This document shows, piece by piece, positions 1 to 8,963 of a stretch of 44,489 nt of DNA. The position numbers and the translations under genes are program-made. The notes under the pieces are model-generated. The model worked only from the letters and a program-made list of their open reading frames with translations. It did not search any database and had not been told where the DNA came from. Position 1 is the stretch's first letter; each line of letters starts with the position of its first letter. The stretch is from the NCBI GenBank assembly GCA_016868035.1, contig VGID01000034.1:1-44489 (forward strand), written 5' to 3'. Source of the stretch: Betaproteobacteria bacterium (GTDB lineage: Bacteria > Pseudomonadota > Gammaproteobacteria > Burkholderiales > SG8-41).

Positions 1-218
1 TGCAACGCCACATCCCATGGTCGATCGCCACCGTTCGCCATCGGCTCGCGCGCGCCATCGCGCGAGGACTCCCACACTGCCCGTGCTGCGGGAAACCGTA
101 TCGGCGGGTAGCACGTGATTAGGAACAGTACGACTATGCGTCCAGCCTTCAAGATACCGCCCCCGCATACCCGGCGATGCCGGTGCGGGTTCGCCTGGAT
201 TTCGCGGCTCATGCGGCA
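1..218. other. Intergenic edge, no gene seen
   Basis: No convincing gene is seen. The segment lies downstream of the first TPR-glycosyltransferase gene. It contains a perfect 8-bp stem (CTCGCGCG, six-base loop, CGCGCGAG) at 45-66. The stem has no T-tract, so it is at best a weak transcription-end structure. Confidence 0.4.
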
Positions 219-1892
219 TTATTTAAGATGCTGTGTGTATCGCAGCTCGTCGAGCTCGCGCGCGATGCGCCCGATCACGGCGTCCCAGCCCTTCCCGTGT
301 CCGCGCCGAAACAGCCTCGCCGAAGGGTACCACGGCATCGTTTCGCCGCGTGCGCCATAGCGCCACTCGGGGCTCGGCGACAGCAGCGCCCAGACCGGCC
401 GTCCCAGCGCGCCCGCCAGGTGCACAGTCGTGTTGGCGACGCTCACGACGAGATCGAGCGCGCAGATGAGCGCCGCCATCTCGTCGAGGTCCTCGCCCAC
501 ACCAGGGAAGGTATGCATGACGGGCGCATTTCCCGTCAGCGAGCGGGCCGCTGCGCCGTACTGCAGGTTGACGAAATCGAATCCCGGCCGCGACAACGGG
601 CCCAGCTCTTCCGGCGCCATCGAGCGCAGATGGGTGCGCGTTTTGGGCGTGCCGCCGCGCCAGGACAGCCCGATCCTGAGCCTGCCGTCCGCCGCGCCGA
701 GGCGCTCGCGCCATGCGCGCACTCGCGCGGGGTCGGCCCGGAGATAGCCGCGGGCTTGCGGAAACGCGGCGAGCTCGCTGCGGAAATGACGCGGCAGACC
801 GCCGATCGGGGTCTGGCAGTGGACCGGGGCGTGGCGCTCCAGCCAGTCCGCGGGGTCATCCTTTTTTCCGCCATGCACCGTCGCCCCGGGAAAGGAGCGG
901 CGAAACAGCGCTTCCAGCCGGTCGTTGCACTCGATCACGACGTGCCCGGCATTCGCGATCACATCGGGCACGCACGATGCGAACATGATTTCGTCCCCGA
1001 GCCCCTGCTCCGCGTGCACCAGTATCGTCCTGCCCTGCAGCGGCTCGCCGTTCCAGCGCGGCAGCCCGAAATCGCGCACGCCGCTGCCGGTTGCGATGAA
1101 GCGCTTCTCGTACTCGGCCCATCCGGCGCTGTAGTCTCCATTCAGGAGCAACGCGTGCGCGCGGTTGAGGACCGCGTCGCCGAAATCCGGGGAAAAGGAA
1201 CGCGCGTGATCGTAGGCCGCGATCGCATCCTCGAGCCTGCCCAAATCGCGGTACGCGTGGCCGAGCGCCGATGCGGTCTCTGCGCACGGTCTCTCCTCCA
1301 GCGCGCGGCGAAAGTGCTGCATCGCCTGCTCCGGATCGCCCACGGCCAGCAGAACGAGGCCCAGGTTGTGGCGCGCCTCCGTGAGCCCCGGATCGATCGC
1401 GAGCGCGCGCCGCCCGTGCGCGAGCGCCTGCGCGTACTCGCCCGTTTCGTGAAGGGCGAGGCAGAGGTTGCGGTGCGCGGCTGCGTCATCGGGGTGATGC
1501 TCGATGATCCGGCGGTAGTGCGCCGCGGCCTCGGCATGGCGGCCTTGACCCTTGTGCAGACGCGCGAGCCCGAAATGCGCCACCGCGAGGGCCGGATCGA
1601 AATGGATGGCGAGCTGGTAGCAGTCCGCGGCGTCTTCGAGCTCCCCGCGCTGCTCGTGTATCGCGCCGAGACGGCCATGGGCTTCGGCGAAATCGTGCCG
1701 CAGGGCAATCGCTTCGCGCAGGCGGCTTTCCGCCTCATCGAGCCGGCCGTGCTCGATCAGCGCGTCGGCCTCGCGGCACGCCGCATCGGCGCGCCCGGCG
1801 TCGCCGCTCGCCTCGACCGGAAGCGGGGCGGCGCGCTGCGTTTTCTTTCCGGCCCCGCCTCCGGTCAGCAGCTGGATCAGGCGCGTCAGCAT
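219..1892 (-). CDS. TPR-repeat glycosyltransferase, paralogue A
   Basis: 557-aa cytoplasmic protein. The N-terminal half (about residues 35-275) is a run of TPR units with typical A-x-x-x-L-G/N-L-G spacing. The C-terminal half (about 285-550) resembles the GT-B glycosyltransferase domain found in TPR-glycosyltransferase fusions. The motif EQGLGDEIMFASCVPD opens that domain. It is followed by GLSWRGGTPKTR, then ALDLVVSVANTTVHLAGALGRPVWALL and PEWRYG, which together look like a nucleotide-sugar binding C-lobe. Such fusions are often linked to flagellin or surface protein glycosylation; acceptor and sugar are unknown here. It follows paralogue B by 28 nt on the same strand and is probably the last gene of that operon. 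The family call is firm, the substrate is not. Confidence 0.85.
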   Translation of the reverse strand: MLTRLIQLLTGGGAGKKTQRAAPLPVEASGDAGRADAACREADALIEHGRLDEAESRLREAIALRHDFAEAHGRLGAIHEQRGELEDAADCYQLAIHFDPALAVAHFGLARLHKGQGRHAEAAAHYRRIIEHHPDDAAAHRNLCLALHETGEYAQALAHGRRALAIDPGLTEARHNLGLVLLAVGDPEQAMQHFRRALEERPCAETASALGHAYRDLGRLEDAIAAYDHARSFSPDFGDAVLNRAHALLLNGDYSAGWAEYEKRFIATGSGVRDFGLPRWNGEPLQGRTILVHAEQGLGDEIMFASCVPDVIANAGHVVIECNDRLEALFRRSFPGATVHGGKKDDPADWLERHAPVHCQTPIGGLPRHFRSELAAFPQARGYLRADPARVRAWRERLGAADGRLRIGLSWRGGTPKTRTHLRSMAPEELGPLSRPGFDFVNLQYGAAARSLTGNAPVMHTFPGVGEDLDEMAALICALDLVVSVANTTVHLAGALGRPVWALLSPSPEWRYGARGETMPWYPSARLFRRGHGKGWDAVIGRIARELDELRYTQHLK

Positions 1893-1920
1893 GGCACCGC
1901 GGGCGCTGGGCGATCCATGC

Positions 1921-3771
1921 TCATTCCGGCCGGCCTCGCTCTTGGAGCCTCCGGCAAGCCTCGCTGATCACACCCTGCCAGTCTCCCGGCCGCGTCTGGC
2001 GCAGCAGGCGCGCCGATGGATACCATGGCATTCGCTCACTCCGCCGCCGATAGCGCCATTCCGGGTTGCCGCTCACGAGCACCCAGACCGGCCGGCCGAG
2101 CGCGCCGGTCAGATGCACGAGGGTATTGTCCACGCTGACGACCAGATCGAGGGCGCAGACCAGCGCGGCGAGATCATCGACGGGTTCCGGGTAGTCCGGA
2201 ACCCATACCGTTGAACGAGTTTGAAGCACCGCGCGTTCGTTTTCGCTCAAGCCGCGTTGCAGAACAACGAACGTCGCCTGGCCGTAATCCAGAAGCGGGG
2301 CGGCTTGTTCCAGCGCGAGCGAGCGCAGGCTGCCCCGCGTCCTCAACTTGCCCCCGCGCCACGCCACCCCCACCTTCGGCAACGCGCCAAGCGCGTCCAG
2401 GCGCTCGCGCCAGCGCGCCGTCGCGCCCGGGTCGGCGACGAGGTAGCCGGCGTGCTGCGGGAAATCCGCTTCGGAACGGCGCAAGTACCGCGGCAGCGAG
2501 CCGACGGCCGACTGAAAATCGAGTTCGGGGCAGAGCGTGCGCCAATCGCGCTCGCGCGCACGCCCGCGCGCCTCGATGCGCGCGCGCGGAAACGAGCGCC
2601 GGTACAGCGCTTCGAGCCGGGTGTCGCACTCGACCACGCACGAGCCCGCCTGCGCGATCGCGTCAGGCAGGCACGACGCAAACATGATCTCGTCGCCCAG
2701 ACCCTGCTCGCCGTAGACCAGTATGGACCGTCCGCGCAGCGCGGACCCGTCCCAGTCGGGCAAGGTGAACTTCTGGTGCACGCCGCCCGCGTCGGGCCTC
2801 ACCTTGCGCAGCTCGTAGTCGTCCCAGCCGGCCGCGAAACGCCCCAGCGCGAGGTTCGCGATGCCCCGGTTCCAGCGCAACTCGACGAAATCAGGCCTGC
2901 GCGCGATCTGGACCTCATAGTGCGCGAGCGCCTCCTCGAACCGGCCCTGCTCCTGGATCGCGAGCCCCAGGTTGGCTTGAACCTCCACAAGATCGGGGCT
3001 GATTTCCGCCGCGCGCCGGAACAGCGCCTCCGACCGGACCGCATCACCGAGCTGCAAGAGGTGGATCAGGCCCAGGTTCGCGCAGGCTTCCGCGTAATCG
3101 GGGCTGAGCTCGAGCGCGCGCTCGTAGGCCGCGATCGCGCCCGCGGTATCCCCGGCCCGGTTGAGACTGCGGCCGAGCTCGAGGCAAGCCGGCGCGCATC
3201 GGGGCGCGTGCTCGAGCGTTTGTTTCAGCTGGGCCACGCTCTCCGCCAGGCGCCCCTGCTTCCTCAACGTCCTGCCGAGACCCAGCCCGGCTTCCACCGC
3301 GCCGCCGTCAAATGCCAGCGCGAGGGCGTAGCAGTCCGCGGCTTCCTCGTCCCTTCCGAGATCCTCGCAGCTCCGCCCCATGTTCAGGTGCTCCGCCATC
3401 AGATCGTGGGCGAGTTCCGCGGCGCGCCGGAACGATGCGAGGGCTTCTTCGTGCCGGGCGAGCGCGCGCAGCGCTTCGCCCATGGCATTGTGCACAGGTG
3501 CGAAATCCGGCCTGAGCTCGAGCGCGCGTGCGAGGCAGGCCAGCGCGGCGGCCGGAGCACCCTCCGCCAGCCGCAGCTCTCCCGCGAGCGCATGCGCTTC
3601 GGCATTATCGGGTTCGCGGGCCAGTGTCGCGGCGATCGCCTCCGCCGCCGAACCCTCGCGCGCCGCAAGCGCGCGGCGCATGTCCTCGAACCAGGGGCTC
3701 GTCTGCGCTCCCCGCGCCGCTGCGTTGTTTTCGCGTCCCTTCGCAGGCACGGGGCGGAAGAGTTCCTTCAA
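1921..3771 (-). CDS. TPR-repeat glycosyltransferase, paralogue B
   Basis: 616-aa paralogue of the flanking TPR-glycosyltransferases, with a longer TPR array (about residues 30-330). The C-terminal domain carries EQGLGDEIMFASCLPDAIAQ, GVAWRGGKLRTRGSLRS, ALDLVVSVDNTLVHLTGALG and NPEWRYRRRSERMPWYPSARL. These motifs recur at the same places in paralogues A and C, so the three arose by duplication. The differing TPR lengths suggest each recognises its own acceptor protein (inference). The gene sits 82 nt after the small glycosyltransferase and 28 nt before paralogue A. No signal peptide or membrane segment is seen, so action is cytoplasmic. Confidence 0.85.
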   Translation of the reverse strand: MKELFRPVPAKGRENNAAARGAQTSPWFEDMRRALAAREGSAAEAIAATLAREPDNAEAHALAGELRLAEGAPAAALACLARALELRPDFAPVHNAMGEALRALARHEEALASFRRAAELAHDLMAEHLNMGRSCEDLGRDEEAADCYALALAFDGGAVEAGLGLGRTLRKQGRLAESVAQLKQTLEHAPRCAPACLELGRSLNRAGDTAGAIAAYERALELSPDYAEACANLGLIHLLQLGDAVRSEALFRRAAEISPDLVEVQANLGLAIQEQGRFEEALAHYEVQIARRPDFVELRWNRGIANLALGRFAAGWDDYELRKVRPDAGGVHQKFTLPDWDGSALRGRSILVYGEQGLGDEIMFASCLPDAIAQAGSCVVECDTRLEALYRRSFPRARIEARGRARERDWRTLCPELDFQSAVGSLPRYLRRSEADFPQHAGYLVADPGATARWRERLDALGALPKVGVAWRGGKLRTRGSLRSLALEQAAPLLDYGQATFVVLQRGLSENERAVLQTRSTVWVPDYPEPVDDLAALVCALDLVVSVDNTLVHLTGALGRPVWVLVSGNPEWRYRRRSERMPWYPSARLLRQTRPGDWQGVISEACRRLQERGRPE

Positions 3772-3853
3772 GCCAGTTCACAGCGCTTTCAGCATGGGGC
3801 GGCATTCGGCGCCCGCCGCGCCTCACGGCTTCCGGGGGCAGGCAAGCAGCGCG

Positions 3854-4534
3854 CTACTTGCGGCGGCTGTCCACGCGCTGCATGGCCTTGAACTCGGCGC
3901 ACCAGTGTTCCGAATACTCGCAATCGGTGGATTCGTCGGAATACGGGCCTCCGAGCGTGTAATGTGCCAGCGCCGCATCCGGGCGCGGAGGATCGTACCC
4001 GACGAGGTGGTTCCAGCGGTCCGGCAATGCGCCGATGAGATCCTCGCTCTCGAGCCATTTGAACTGGTGCAGCTGAAGCCCGGTCGCGGTGTTCACATAC
4101 TCCGGGGTAAGCGCGCGGCACTTCGCGTTGTTGAACAGCATCACGCTCGACCAGTTCTTCTTCTCGTACTTGGTCTGCGGCTCGCCGAGGAACTTCGTCG
4201 CTTCCCGCGGTACGTGATCGTGCTTGACCACCATCACGGCATAACGGTCGTCGCGCAGCTTCCAGAGGCTCGCGATGTCGTCCAGGACAAGCATGTCGCA
4301 GTCCATGAAAATCGACCAGCCGGAGTAGCCCGAGAGGTAGGGTGTGAGGAAGCGCGAAAAGGCAAAATCCGAGCTCTGCAGCGGATGCCGTTCCCGCGTG
4401 AGCACGCCCTGCAACTGTGGCAGCATCAAGGGCGTGATCGCGACCAGCTGCGAAGCGCGCGCCTGTATGCTGTAGGACAGCACGCTGAACGCGATGGCCT
4501 CGCGCGGATCGTAGCCGATGAAAACATTGATCAT
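3854..4534 (-). CDS. Small GT-A-type glycosyltransferase
   Basis: 226-aa protein starting MINVFIGYDPREAIAFSVL, the usual opening of small GT-A nucleotide-sugar transferases related to family GT8. A D-x-D metal/nucleotide-sugar motif is visible as IFMDCDMLV (D78, D80), followed by an acidic/aromatic C-terminal part with HYTLGGPY that resembles the metal-binding His region of GT8 enzymes. There is no membrane segment. It lies between the methyltransferase and TPR-glycosyltransferase B on the same strand, consistent with a shared glycan. The sugar and acceptor cannot be told from the sequence. Confidence 0.7.
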   Translation of the reverse strand: MINVFIGYDPREAIAFSVLSYSIQARASQLVAITPLMLPQLQGVLTRERHPLQSSDFAFSRFLTPYLSGYSGWSIFMDCDMLVLDDIASLWKLRDDRYAVMVVKHDHVPREATKFLGEPQTKYEKKNWSSVMLFNNAKCRALTPEYVNTATGLQLHQFKWLESEDLIGALPDRWNHLVGYDPPRPDAALAHYTLGGPYSDESTDCEYSEHWCAEFKAMQRVDSRRK

Positions 4535-4733
4535 GCAAAACCACCTTGTGTGACGGCGCCACGCGCACGGCGCGCTGCGGCAGTAATCTTCCCATATTTT
4601 CCGGCGGTCGTCCCCGAGCCGGAGCGTGGAGCGCGCCCTCCGCTCGCGTGCGAGTGTGACGTATTGCTCAACGCTGCGGACGGCCGTGAGACGATTCGGA
4701 CTGCCTGCCCCGCGTGCCGCGCGCCGGGATTGC

Positions 4734-5384
4734 TCAGCTGCCCAGGCGCTGCTCGACGAGCTGCGGTCCTTCTGGCTTGTCGATGCGTGATTGCACCCAC
4801 ACTTCCCAGGTCAGTTCCGGGTGCCGGGAGGCCACCTGTGCGAACAGCTCGCTCCACCACTCGACCGGTTTGATCGTGCAATGCGCGTTCTCCCCGGTAG
4901 GCAGCCGCTTGCGGGCCGGATAGCAGGCCACGTTCGCGAACACGAAGCGCGTGGCGTATCCGAAGATCTCCCCGACGATCCAGGGGATGTCTTCTTCGGG
5001 GCAGTGCTCGAGCACGTCGGTGCAGATCACGCCGTCGAACTTGTCGCCGGGCAGCTTGCTGTAGGGCGCGTAGCACGGGTCGTAGCACACGACCTCGTCC
5101 ACGTCCCAGTAGTCCATCACGCTCGGCCACTGGCCGCTGGCGCCGTCCTTGATGGGCCGGGGCTCGTATTGCTTGCCCTTGCCGGCGCCGTAATCGAGGA
5201 TGGTGAGCGCCCCGGTCTTCACGATGAGCGCCTTGATACGGGGCGCCTGTGGTGCGAGGCTCGACCCGGGAAAGGTTTCCTCCGGCGGAATGCCGAGGAA
5301 CTTCTCGCCTTCCTCGTGCATCGTGCGGTAGAGGCCCTGCAGCTCGCGATAGCGCGGACTGGGATTTGCGCGGCTGTAGCTCAT
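4734..5384 (-). CDS. Class I SAM-dependent methyltransferase
   Basis: 216-aa protein. The Rossmann glycine motif is LTILDYGAGKGKQY (about residues 62-75), followed by an acidic strand (VVCYDPCYAPY) and the post-I motif FDGVICTDVLEHCPEEDIPW. This D-V-L-E-H signature is typical of class I methyltransferases acting on small molecules or sugars. The start is taken as the ATG that overlaps the stop of the upstream TPR-glycosyltransferase C in an ATGA junction (5381-5384), implying translational coupling. A longer upstream frame exists but would overlap that gene deeply. A likely role is methylating a sugar made or transferred by the neighbouring enzymes; this is inference from context. Confidence 0.75.
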   Translation of the reverse strand: MSYSRANPSPRYRELQGLYRTMHEEGEKFLGIPPEETFPGSSLAPQAPRIKALIVKTGALTILDYGAGKGKQYEPRPIKDGASGQWPSVMDYWDVDEVVCYDPCYAPYSKLPGDKFDGVICTDVLEHCPEEDIPWIVGEIFGYATRFVFANVACYPARKRLPTGENAHCTIKPVEWWSELFAQVASRHPELTWEVWVQSRIDKPEGPQLVEQRLGS

Positions 5385-7180
5385 GGAAGAATTGGCCCGT
5401 TGATCCGTGCGTCGGGCGATGGCGCGGCGCCTCTGCCGGCAAGTGCCGCCAGCTCGCCCGCGACTTCCGCGATCGTCGGGGACCATTCCCCGAACGAGGG
5501 CTGGCGGAAGAGGCGCACTGAAGGATACCAAGGCATGCGCGCCCCGGTAAACCCGTAGCGCCATTCCGGTGAGTACGGCGCCATGACCCACACCGGCCTG
5601 CCGAGCGCGCCGGCGAGATGCACGATGGCCGTCTGGATCGAAATCACGAGATCGAGCGCGCAGACGAGAGCGGCGGTCTGGTCATAGTCGTCGATCGCCT
5701 CCTGCCAGTGCGTGACGCGTACGCCGTGCTCCGCGTTGAGCCGCTCGAGCTCTGCACGTACATCCCCGTACTGCAAGCTCACGAAATGCGCCGGCGCCGC
5801 CCCGAATACCGGCAACCATCTCGCGAGCGGGATCGACCGCAGCGGGCTGCGGGTCTTGTGGGTTCCCCCCTGCCACGACACCCCGATCTTCAGCCCGGGG
5901 CCGAGCGCGAGCAGACGCTCGCGCCAGGATGCGATGCGTTGCGGATCGGCCTTTAGATAGCCCTGGTGCCGCGGGAATTCTGCAATCGAACGCCTCAGGT
6001 ACAGCGGCAGCGAGCCGCTGGGCGCCTCGCACTCGATCGGCTCGGCCTTGATCGAATCCGGAACCGACCGGTCCGCCGCCGCGGCACAGACGCGGGCGCG
6101 CGGAAAAGAGCGCCGGAACAGCGGCTCGAGCTTGGCGCTGCACTCGATCACGCAGCGCCCGGCCATGTCCACGATCTGGGGCAGGCACGACGCGAACATG
6201 ATTTCGTCGCCCAGGCCCTGCTCGCCGTAAACGAGTATCGTCCGGCCCGCGAGCGCCGAACCGTCCCATCGCGCGTACGGACCCGGCGGGCGCGGATTGT
6301 CCTCGCTCACCAGCCGCAACTCGTAGTCGGGCCAGCCGTTGGCGTAATCGCCGGTGAGCAGGCGCGCGAGCGCGCGGTGGAACCTCGCGAGCGGGAAATC
6401 CGGCTGCAGCTCGATCGCCCGGTCGTAGTGGGCCAGCGCCTCGGGGATGCGCCCCAGATCCTGGCAGACGATGCCGAGATTGTTGTAGAGCTCCGCATCC
6501 GCGTGGCCGAGCGCCCGCGCTTTTTCGTACCATTCCAGCGCGGCGCGCGGGCGGTGCATCTTCTGCTGGAGGAAGCCGAGCGCTGCGTGCAGGTCACCGG
6601 CGGAAGGAGCCTCGCGCAGCGCGCGCTCGAGCAGCACCATCCCCCGGTCATAAGTGCCGAGCTGTGCGTGGCACAGCGCCGCTTCCCTGGCGGCATCGGG
6701 ATGGCCGGGGCTGAGCGAACTCGCGCGCTCGAAATGCTCGACGGCCTCCTGCGGCCGCCCGGCCTCGCGCAAGGCAAGCGCGAGGCTGTAGTGGATTTCC
6801 GGAGCATCATCCTGGATGGCGAGCGCGCGACGGTAGCTTCGTGCCGCGGCCTCCGGGTCCCTGCGCAACCGGTGCACGTTGCCGAGCCCGAGATGCGCGT
6901 CCTGCAGTTGCGGCGCGAGACGGATGGCCTCCGTGAGATGAACCGAAGCGCGCTCGAGATTCCCTTGCTGCCCGTGCAGCGCGCCGAGCAGGCAGTGCGC
7001 GCCCGCGTGGCCCGGATCACGAGACAAAATTCCTTCGCACAGCGCGCGCGCCTGCGCATGATCTCCGCTGTGCTGCAGGGCCCGCGCACGCTCGAAGTCG
7101 GCTGCGGCGGCGCGGCTCGCTGCCGCGCCCCGCTTCGCGCGCGCGCTGCCGAGCACGCGTCTTATGAGCGACATCAGCAT
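5381..7180 (-). CDS. TPR-repeat glycosyltransferase, paralogue C
   Basis: 599-aa paralogue of the genes at 219-1892 and 1921-3771. TPR units span about residues 25-300. The glycosyltransferase domain follows, with EQGLGDEIMFASCLPQIVD, GVSWQGGTHKTRSPLRSIPL, ALDLVISIQTAIVHLAGALG and PEWRYGFTGARMPWYPSVRL. The start could be Met1 or Met3 (MLMSLIRRVLG). It is the first gene of the minus-strand glycan operon, and its stop overlaps the methyltransferase start by four bases. Its 5' end faces the FkbM promoter region, so 7181-7296 probably serves both directions. Confidence 0.85.
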   Translation of the reverse strand: MLMSLIRRVLGSARAKRGAAASRAAAADFERARALQHSGDHAQARALCEGILSRDPGHAGAHCLLGALHGQQGNLERASVHLTEAIRLAPQLQDAHLGLGNVHRLRRDPEAAARSYRRALAIQDDAPEIHYSLALALREAGRPQEAVEHFERASSLSPGHPDAAREAALCHAQLGTYDRGMVLLERALREAPSAGDLHAALGFLQQKMHRPRAALEWYEKARALGHADAELYNNLGIVCQDLGRIPEALAHYDRAIELQPDFPLARFHRALARLLTGDYANGWPDYELRLVSEDNPRPPGPYARWDGSALAGRTILVYGEQGLGDEIMFASCLPQIVDMAGRCVIECSAKLEPLFRRSFPRARVCAAAADRSVPDSIKAEPIECEAPSGSLPLYLRRSIAEFPRHQGYLKADPQRIASWRERLLALGPGLKIGVSWQGGTHKTRSPLRSIPLARWLPVFGAAPAHFVSLQYGDVRAELERLNAEHGVRVTHWQEAIDDYDQTAALVCALDLVISIQTAIVHLAGALGRPVWVMAPYSPEWRYGFTGARMPWYPSVRLFRQPSFGEWSPTIAEVAGELAALAGRGAAPSPDARINGPILP

Positions 7181-7218
7181 GTGTACCTGTCCGCTGGCGA
7201 CCGGGATCCTCGCTGCTA

Positions 7219-7247
7219 TTGACGCGGCGAGGGCCGGAAATGATAAT
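7219..7247 (+). promoter_or_regulatory. Sigma70-type promoter for the FkbM operon
   Basis: TTGACG (7219-7224) and GATAAT (7242-7247) are separated by exactly 17 bases, in an AT-rich pocket of an otherwise GC-rich region. Each hexamer has one mismatch to the sigma70 consensus. Transcription would start near 7254, giving a leader of about 40 nt before the ATG at 7297. Seen in sequence; not tested. Confidence 0.6.
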
Positions 7248-7296
7248 GTAACATTCTATTTTTCAAGGCAAATTGCCAACGGTTGCGGCGCACGCG

Positions 7297-8136
7297 ATGA
7301 GCATCTTCCGACTCTTGCTGTGGCCCCTGCGCGGGCGCCGCGCCGCCGCGGAGGCGGGCCCGCTTCCGCCTGCAGATCCCGCGTCGCAAGTCGAGGACAC
7401 GATCGAGCGGATTGTAACGGTGCGCGACGGCGCGACGGAAGTTGCATACTGCACACCGAACCGCTTCTCCCGGTGGCGGGTGGATACGCTGTTCGACAAG
7501 GAACCGGACACCATCGAATGGATCCGGAGCTTTGCGCCTGAAGACGTGCTGGTGGATATCGGCGCCAACGTCGGGATGTACTCGGTCTGGGCGGCCCGCA
7601 CTCGCGGCGCGCGCGTCTACGCGTTCGAACCCGAAGCGCAGAATTTCGCCCTGCTCAACAAGAACATCCTGGTCAACGGCCTCGGCGGAAAGGTCACCGC
7701 GTACTGTGTCGCGCTCTCAGACTCCGCCGATTTTTCGCTCCTGTACGTGAGCGGTTTCACGCAGGGCGGCTCCGGGCACACCTTCGGCGCGGATCTCGAC
7801 CACCATCTGCGCCCGCGCGTCTCACCATTCGCGCAGGGTTGCGTGTCCACCACGCTCGACGCTCTGGTCGCAAGCGGGGCGCTGCCGGTGCCGACCCACA
7901 TCAAGATCGACGTGGACGGACTCGAGCACAGGGTGCTGGCCGGTTGCTCCTCGACACTGCGCGACCCGCGCGTGAAGTCCGTATTGGTCGAGATCAATTC
8001 GGGCCTTGAGGAGCATCGCCGGATCGTCGGCGACCTGACGGCCCTGGGTTTCGCGTTCTCCGAGGAGCAGGTGCGAGGGGCGCGCAGAACCGCAGGCCCG
8101 GCAACAGGAGTGGGTAACTATGTTTTCCGGCGCTGA
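7297..8136 (+). CDS. FkbM-family methyltransferase
   Basis: 279-aa SAM-dependent methyltransferase of the FkbM type. Motif I is VLVDIGANVGMYSVWAA, followed by the acidic strand VYAFEPEAQNFALLNKNI (the usual FEP motif) and HIKIDVDGLEHRVLAG, the D-V-D-G-x-E signature of the family. FkbM enzymes O-methylate sugars or natural products. The ATG at 7297 (MSIFRLLLW) is preferred over an in-frame TTG at 7273. It is the first gene behind the promoter at 7219-7247 and overlaps the next gene by 17 nt. The likely target is a sugar on the glycan built by the divergent cluster (inference). Confidence 0.8.
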   Translation: MSIFRLLLWPLRGRRAAAEAGPLPPADPASQVEDTIERIVTVRDGATEVAYCTPNRFSRWRVDTLFDKEPDTIEWIRSFAPEDVLVDIGANVGMYSVWAARTRGARVYAFEPEAQNFALLNKNILVNGLGGKVTAYCVALSDSADFSLLYVSGFTQGGSGHTFGADLDHHLRPRVSPFAQGCVSTTLDALVASGALPVPTHIKIDVDGLEHRVLAGCSSTLRDPRVKSVLVEINSGLEEHRRIVGDLTALGFAFSEEQVRGARRTAGPATGVGNYVFRR

Positions 8137-8929
8137 AGAGCATGTCATCTACCAGGTCGCGAACGCGCCGATGCGACGCTACCCTTATCCGCACATCTAC
8201 GTCGAGTCCGTGTTCCCTCAGGACTTCTACTCGGCGCTCCGGAAAAACTGGCCCACCGCGGCGAACCTGGTGAGCCTCGAATCCACCGGGCGCGTTCCGA
8301 AGGGCGCCTATCCCGAGCGGTTCATCATGCCGCTGCGCCCGTCGGAAGTGGACAAGCTGCCCGGGGAAGCGCGCGAGTTCTGGACCGGATTTGCGCAGTG
8401 GTTCCTGATGGGACGCTTTCTGCGCGCGCTCGTGGAGAAGTTCGACGAGCACGTGCACGAGCGCTTCGGCAAGGACATCGCGAAAGTGCAGTTCACGTCC
8501 GAGTCGCTGGTCGTGCGCGACCACACCAATTACAACATCGGCCCCCATACCGATGCGCCGCACCGCCTGCTGTCCCTGCTCTTCTACTGCCCGGACGACG
8601 ACCGCCGCAAGCATCTCGGAACGACGATCTACGCGCCGCTCGACCCCGCCTTCACGTGCCCGGGCGGCCCGCACCATCCGCACAGCCTGTTCAGGAAGGT
8701 GGCGACGATGGAATACCGGCCGAACACGCTGTTCGCGTTCTTCAAGACGGACCACTCGTTCCACGGCGTGGAGCCGATCGGCGACAGCGGCGTGTTGCGC
8801 GACGTGCTGCTCTACGACATCCGCGTCGTGGACGCCCCCGGGCAGAACGAGGCGAGCGCGCCGCGGGAGGAACCGCGGCTCGGGATCGGCATGAAAATAC
8901 TCAAGCAGATATTCGGGGCGAAGAAATGA
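8120..8929 (+). CDS. 2-oxoglutarate/Fe(II) oxygenase-like protein
   Basis: 269-aa protein with a double-stranded beta-helix oxygenase pattern. An H-x-D pair lies in YNIGPHTDAPHR (H143, D145). A distal His lies in DHSFHGVEPIG (H215) and is followed by an Arg (R227) where the 2OG-binding Arg usually sits. These are the expected metal and cosubstrate ligands. Relatives occur next to FkbM methyltransferases and TPR proteins in glycan clusters. The 17-nt overlap with the FkbM gene suggests coupled translation. It probably hydroxylates a sugar or a surface protein; the substrate is unknown. Confidence 0.65.
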   Translation: MFSGAEEHVIYQVANAPMRRYPYPHIYVESVFPQDFYSALRKNWPTAANLVSLESTGRVPKGAYPERFIMPLRPSEVDKLPGEAREFWTGFAQWFLMGRFLRALVEKFDEHVHERFGKDIAKVQFTSESLVVRDHTNYNIGPHTDAPHRLLSLLFYCPDDDRRKHLGTTIYAPLDPAFTCPGGPHHPHSLFRKVATMEYRPNTLFAFFKTDHSFHGVEPIGDSGVLRDVLLYDIRVVDAPGQNEASAPREEPRLGIGMKILKQIFGAKK

Positions 8930-8963
8930 TACGCTTCGCACTGCACAATCAGGAGACCGGGTA

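Noticed and set aside
177-1967. A 596-codon plus-strand frame over TPR-glycosyltransferase A
   Set aside because: Antisense shadow; no ribosome site and Arg/Ala-rich composition, whereas the minus strand has ordered TPR and glycosyltransferase motifs.
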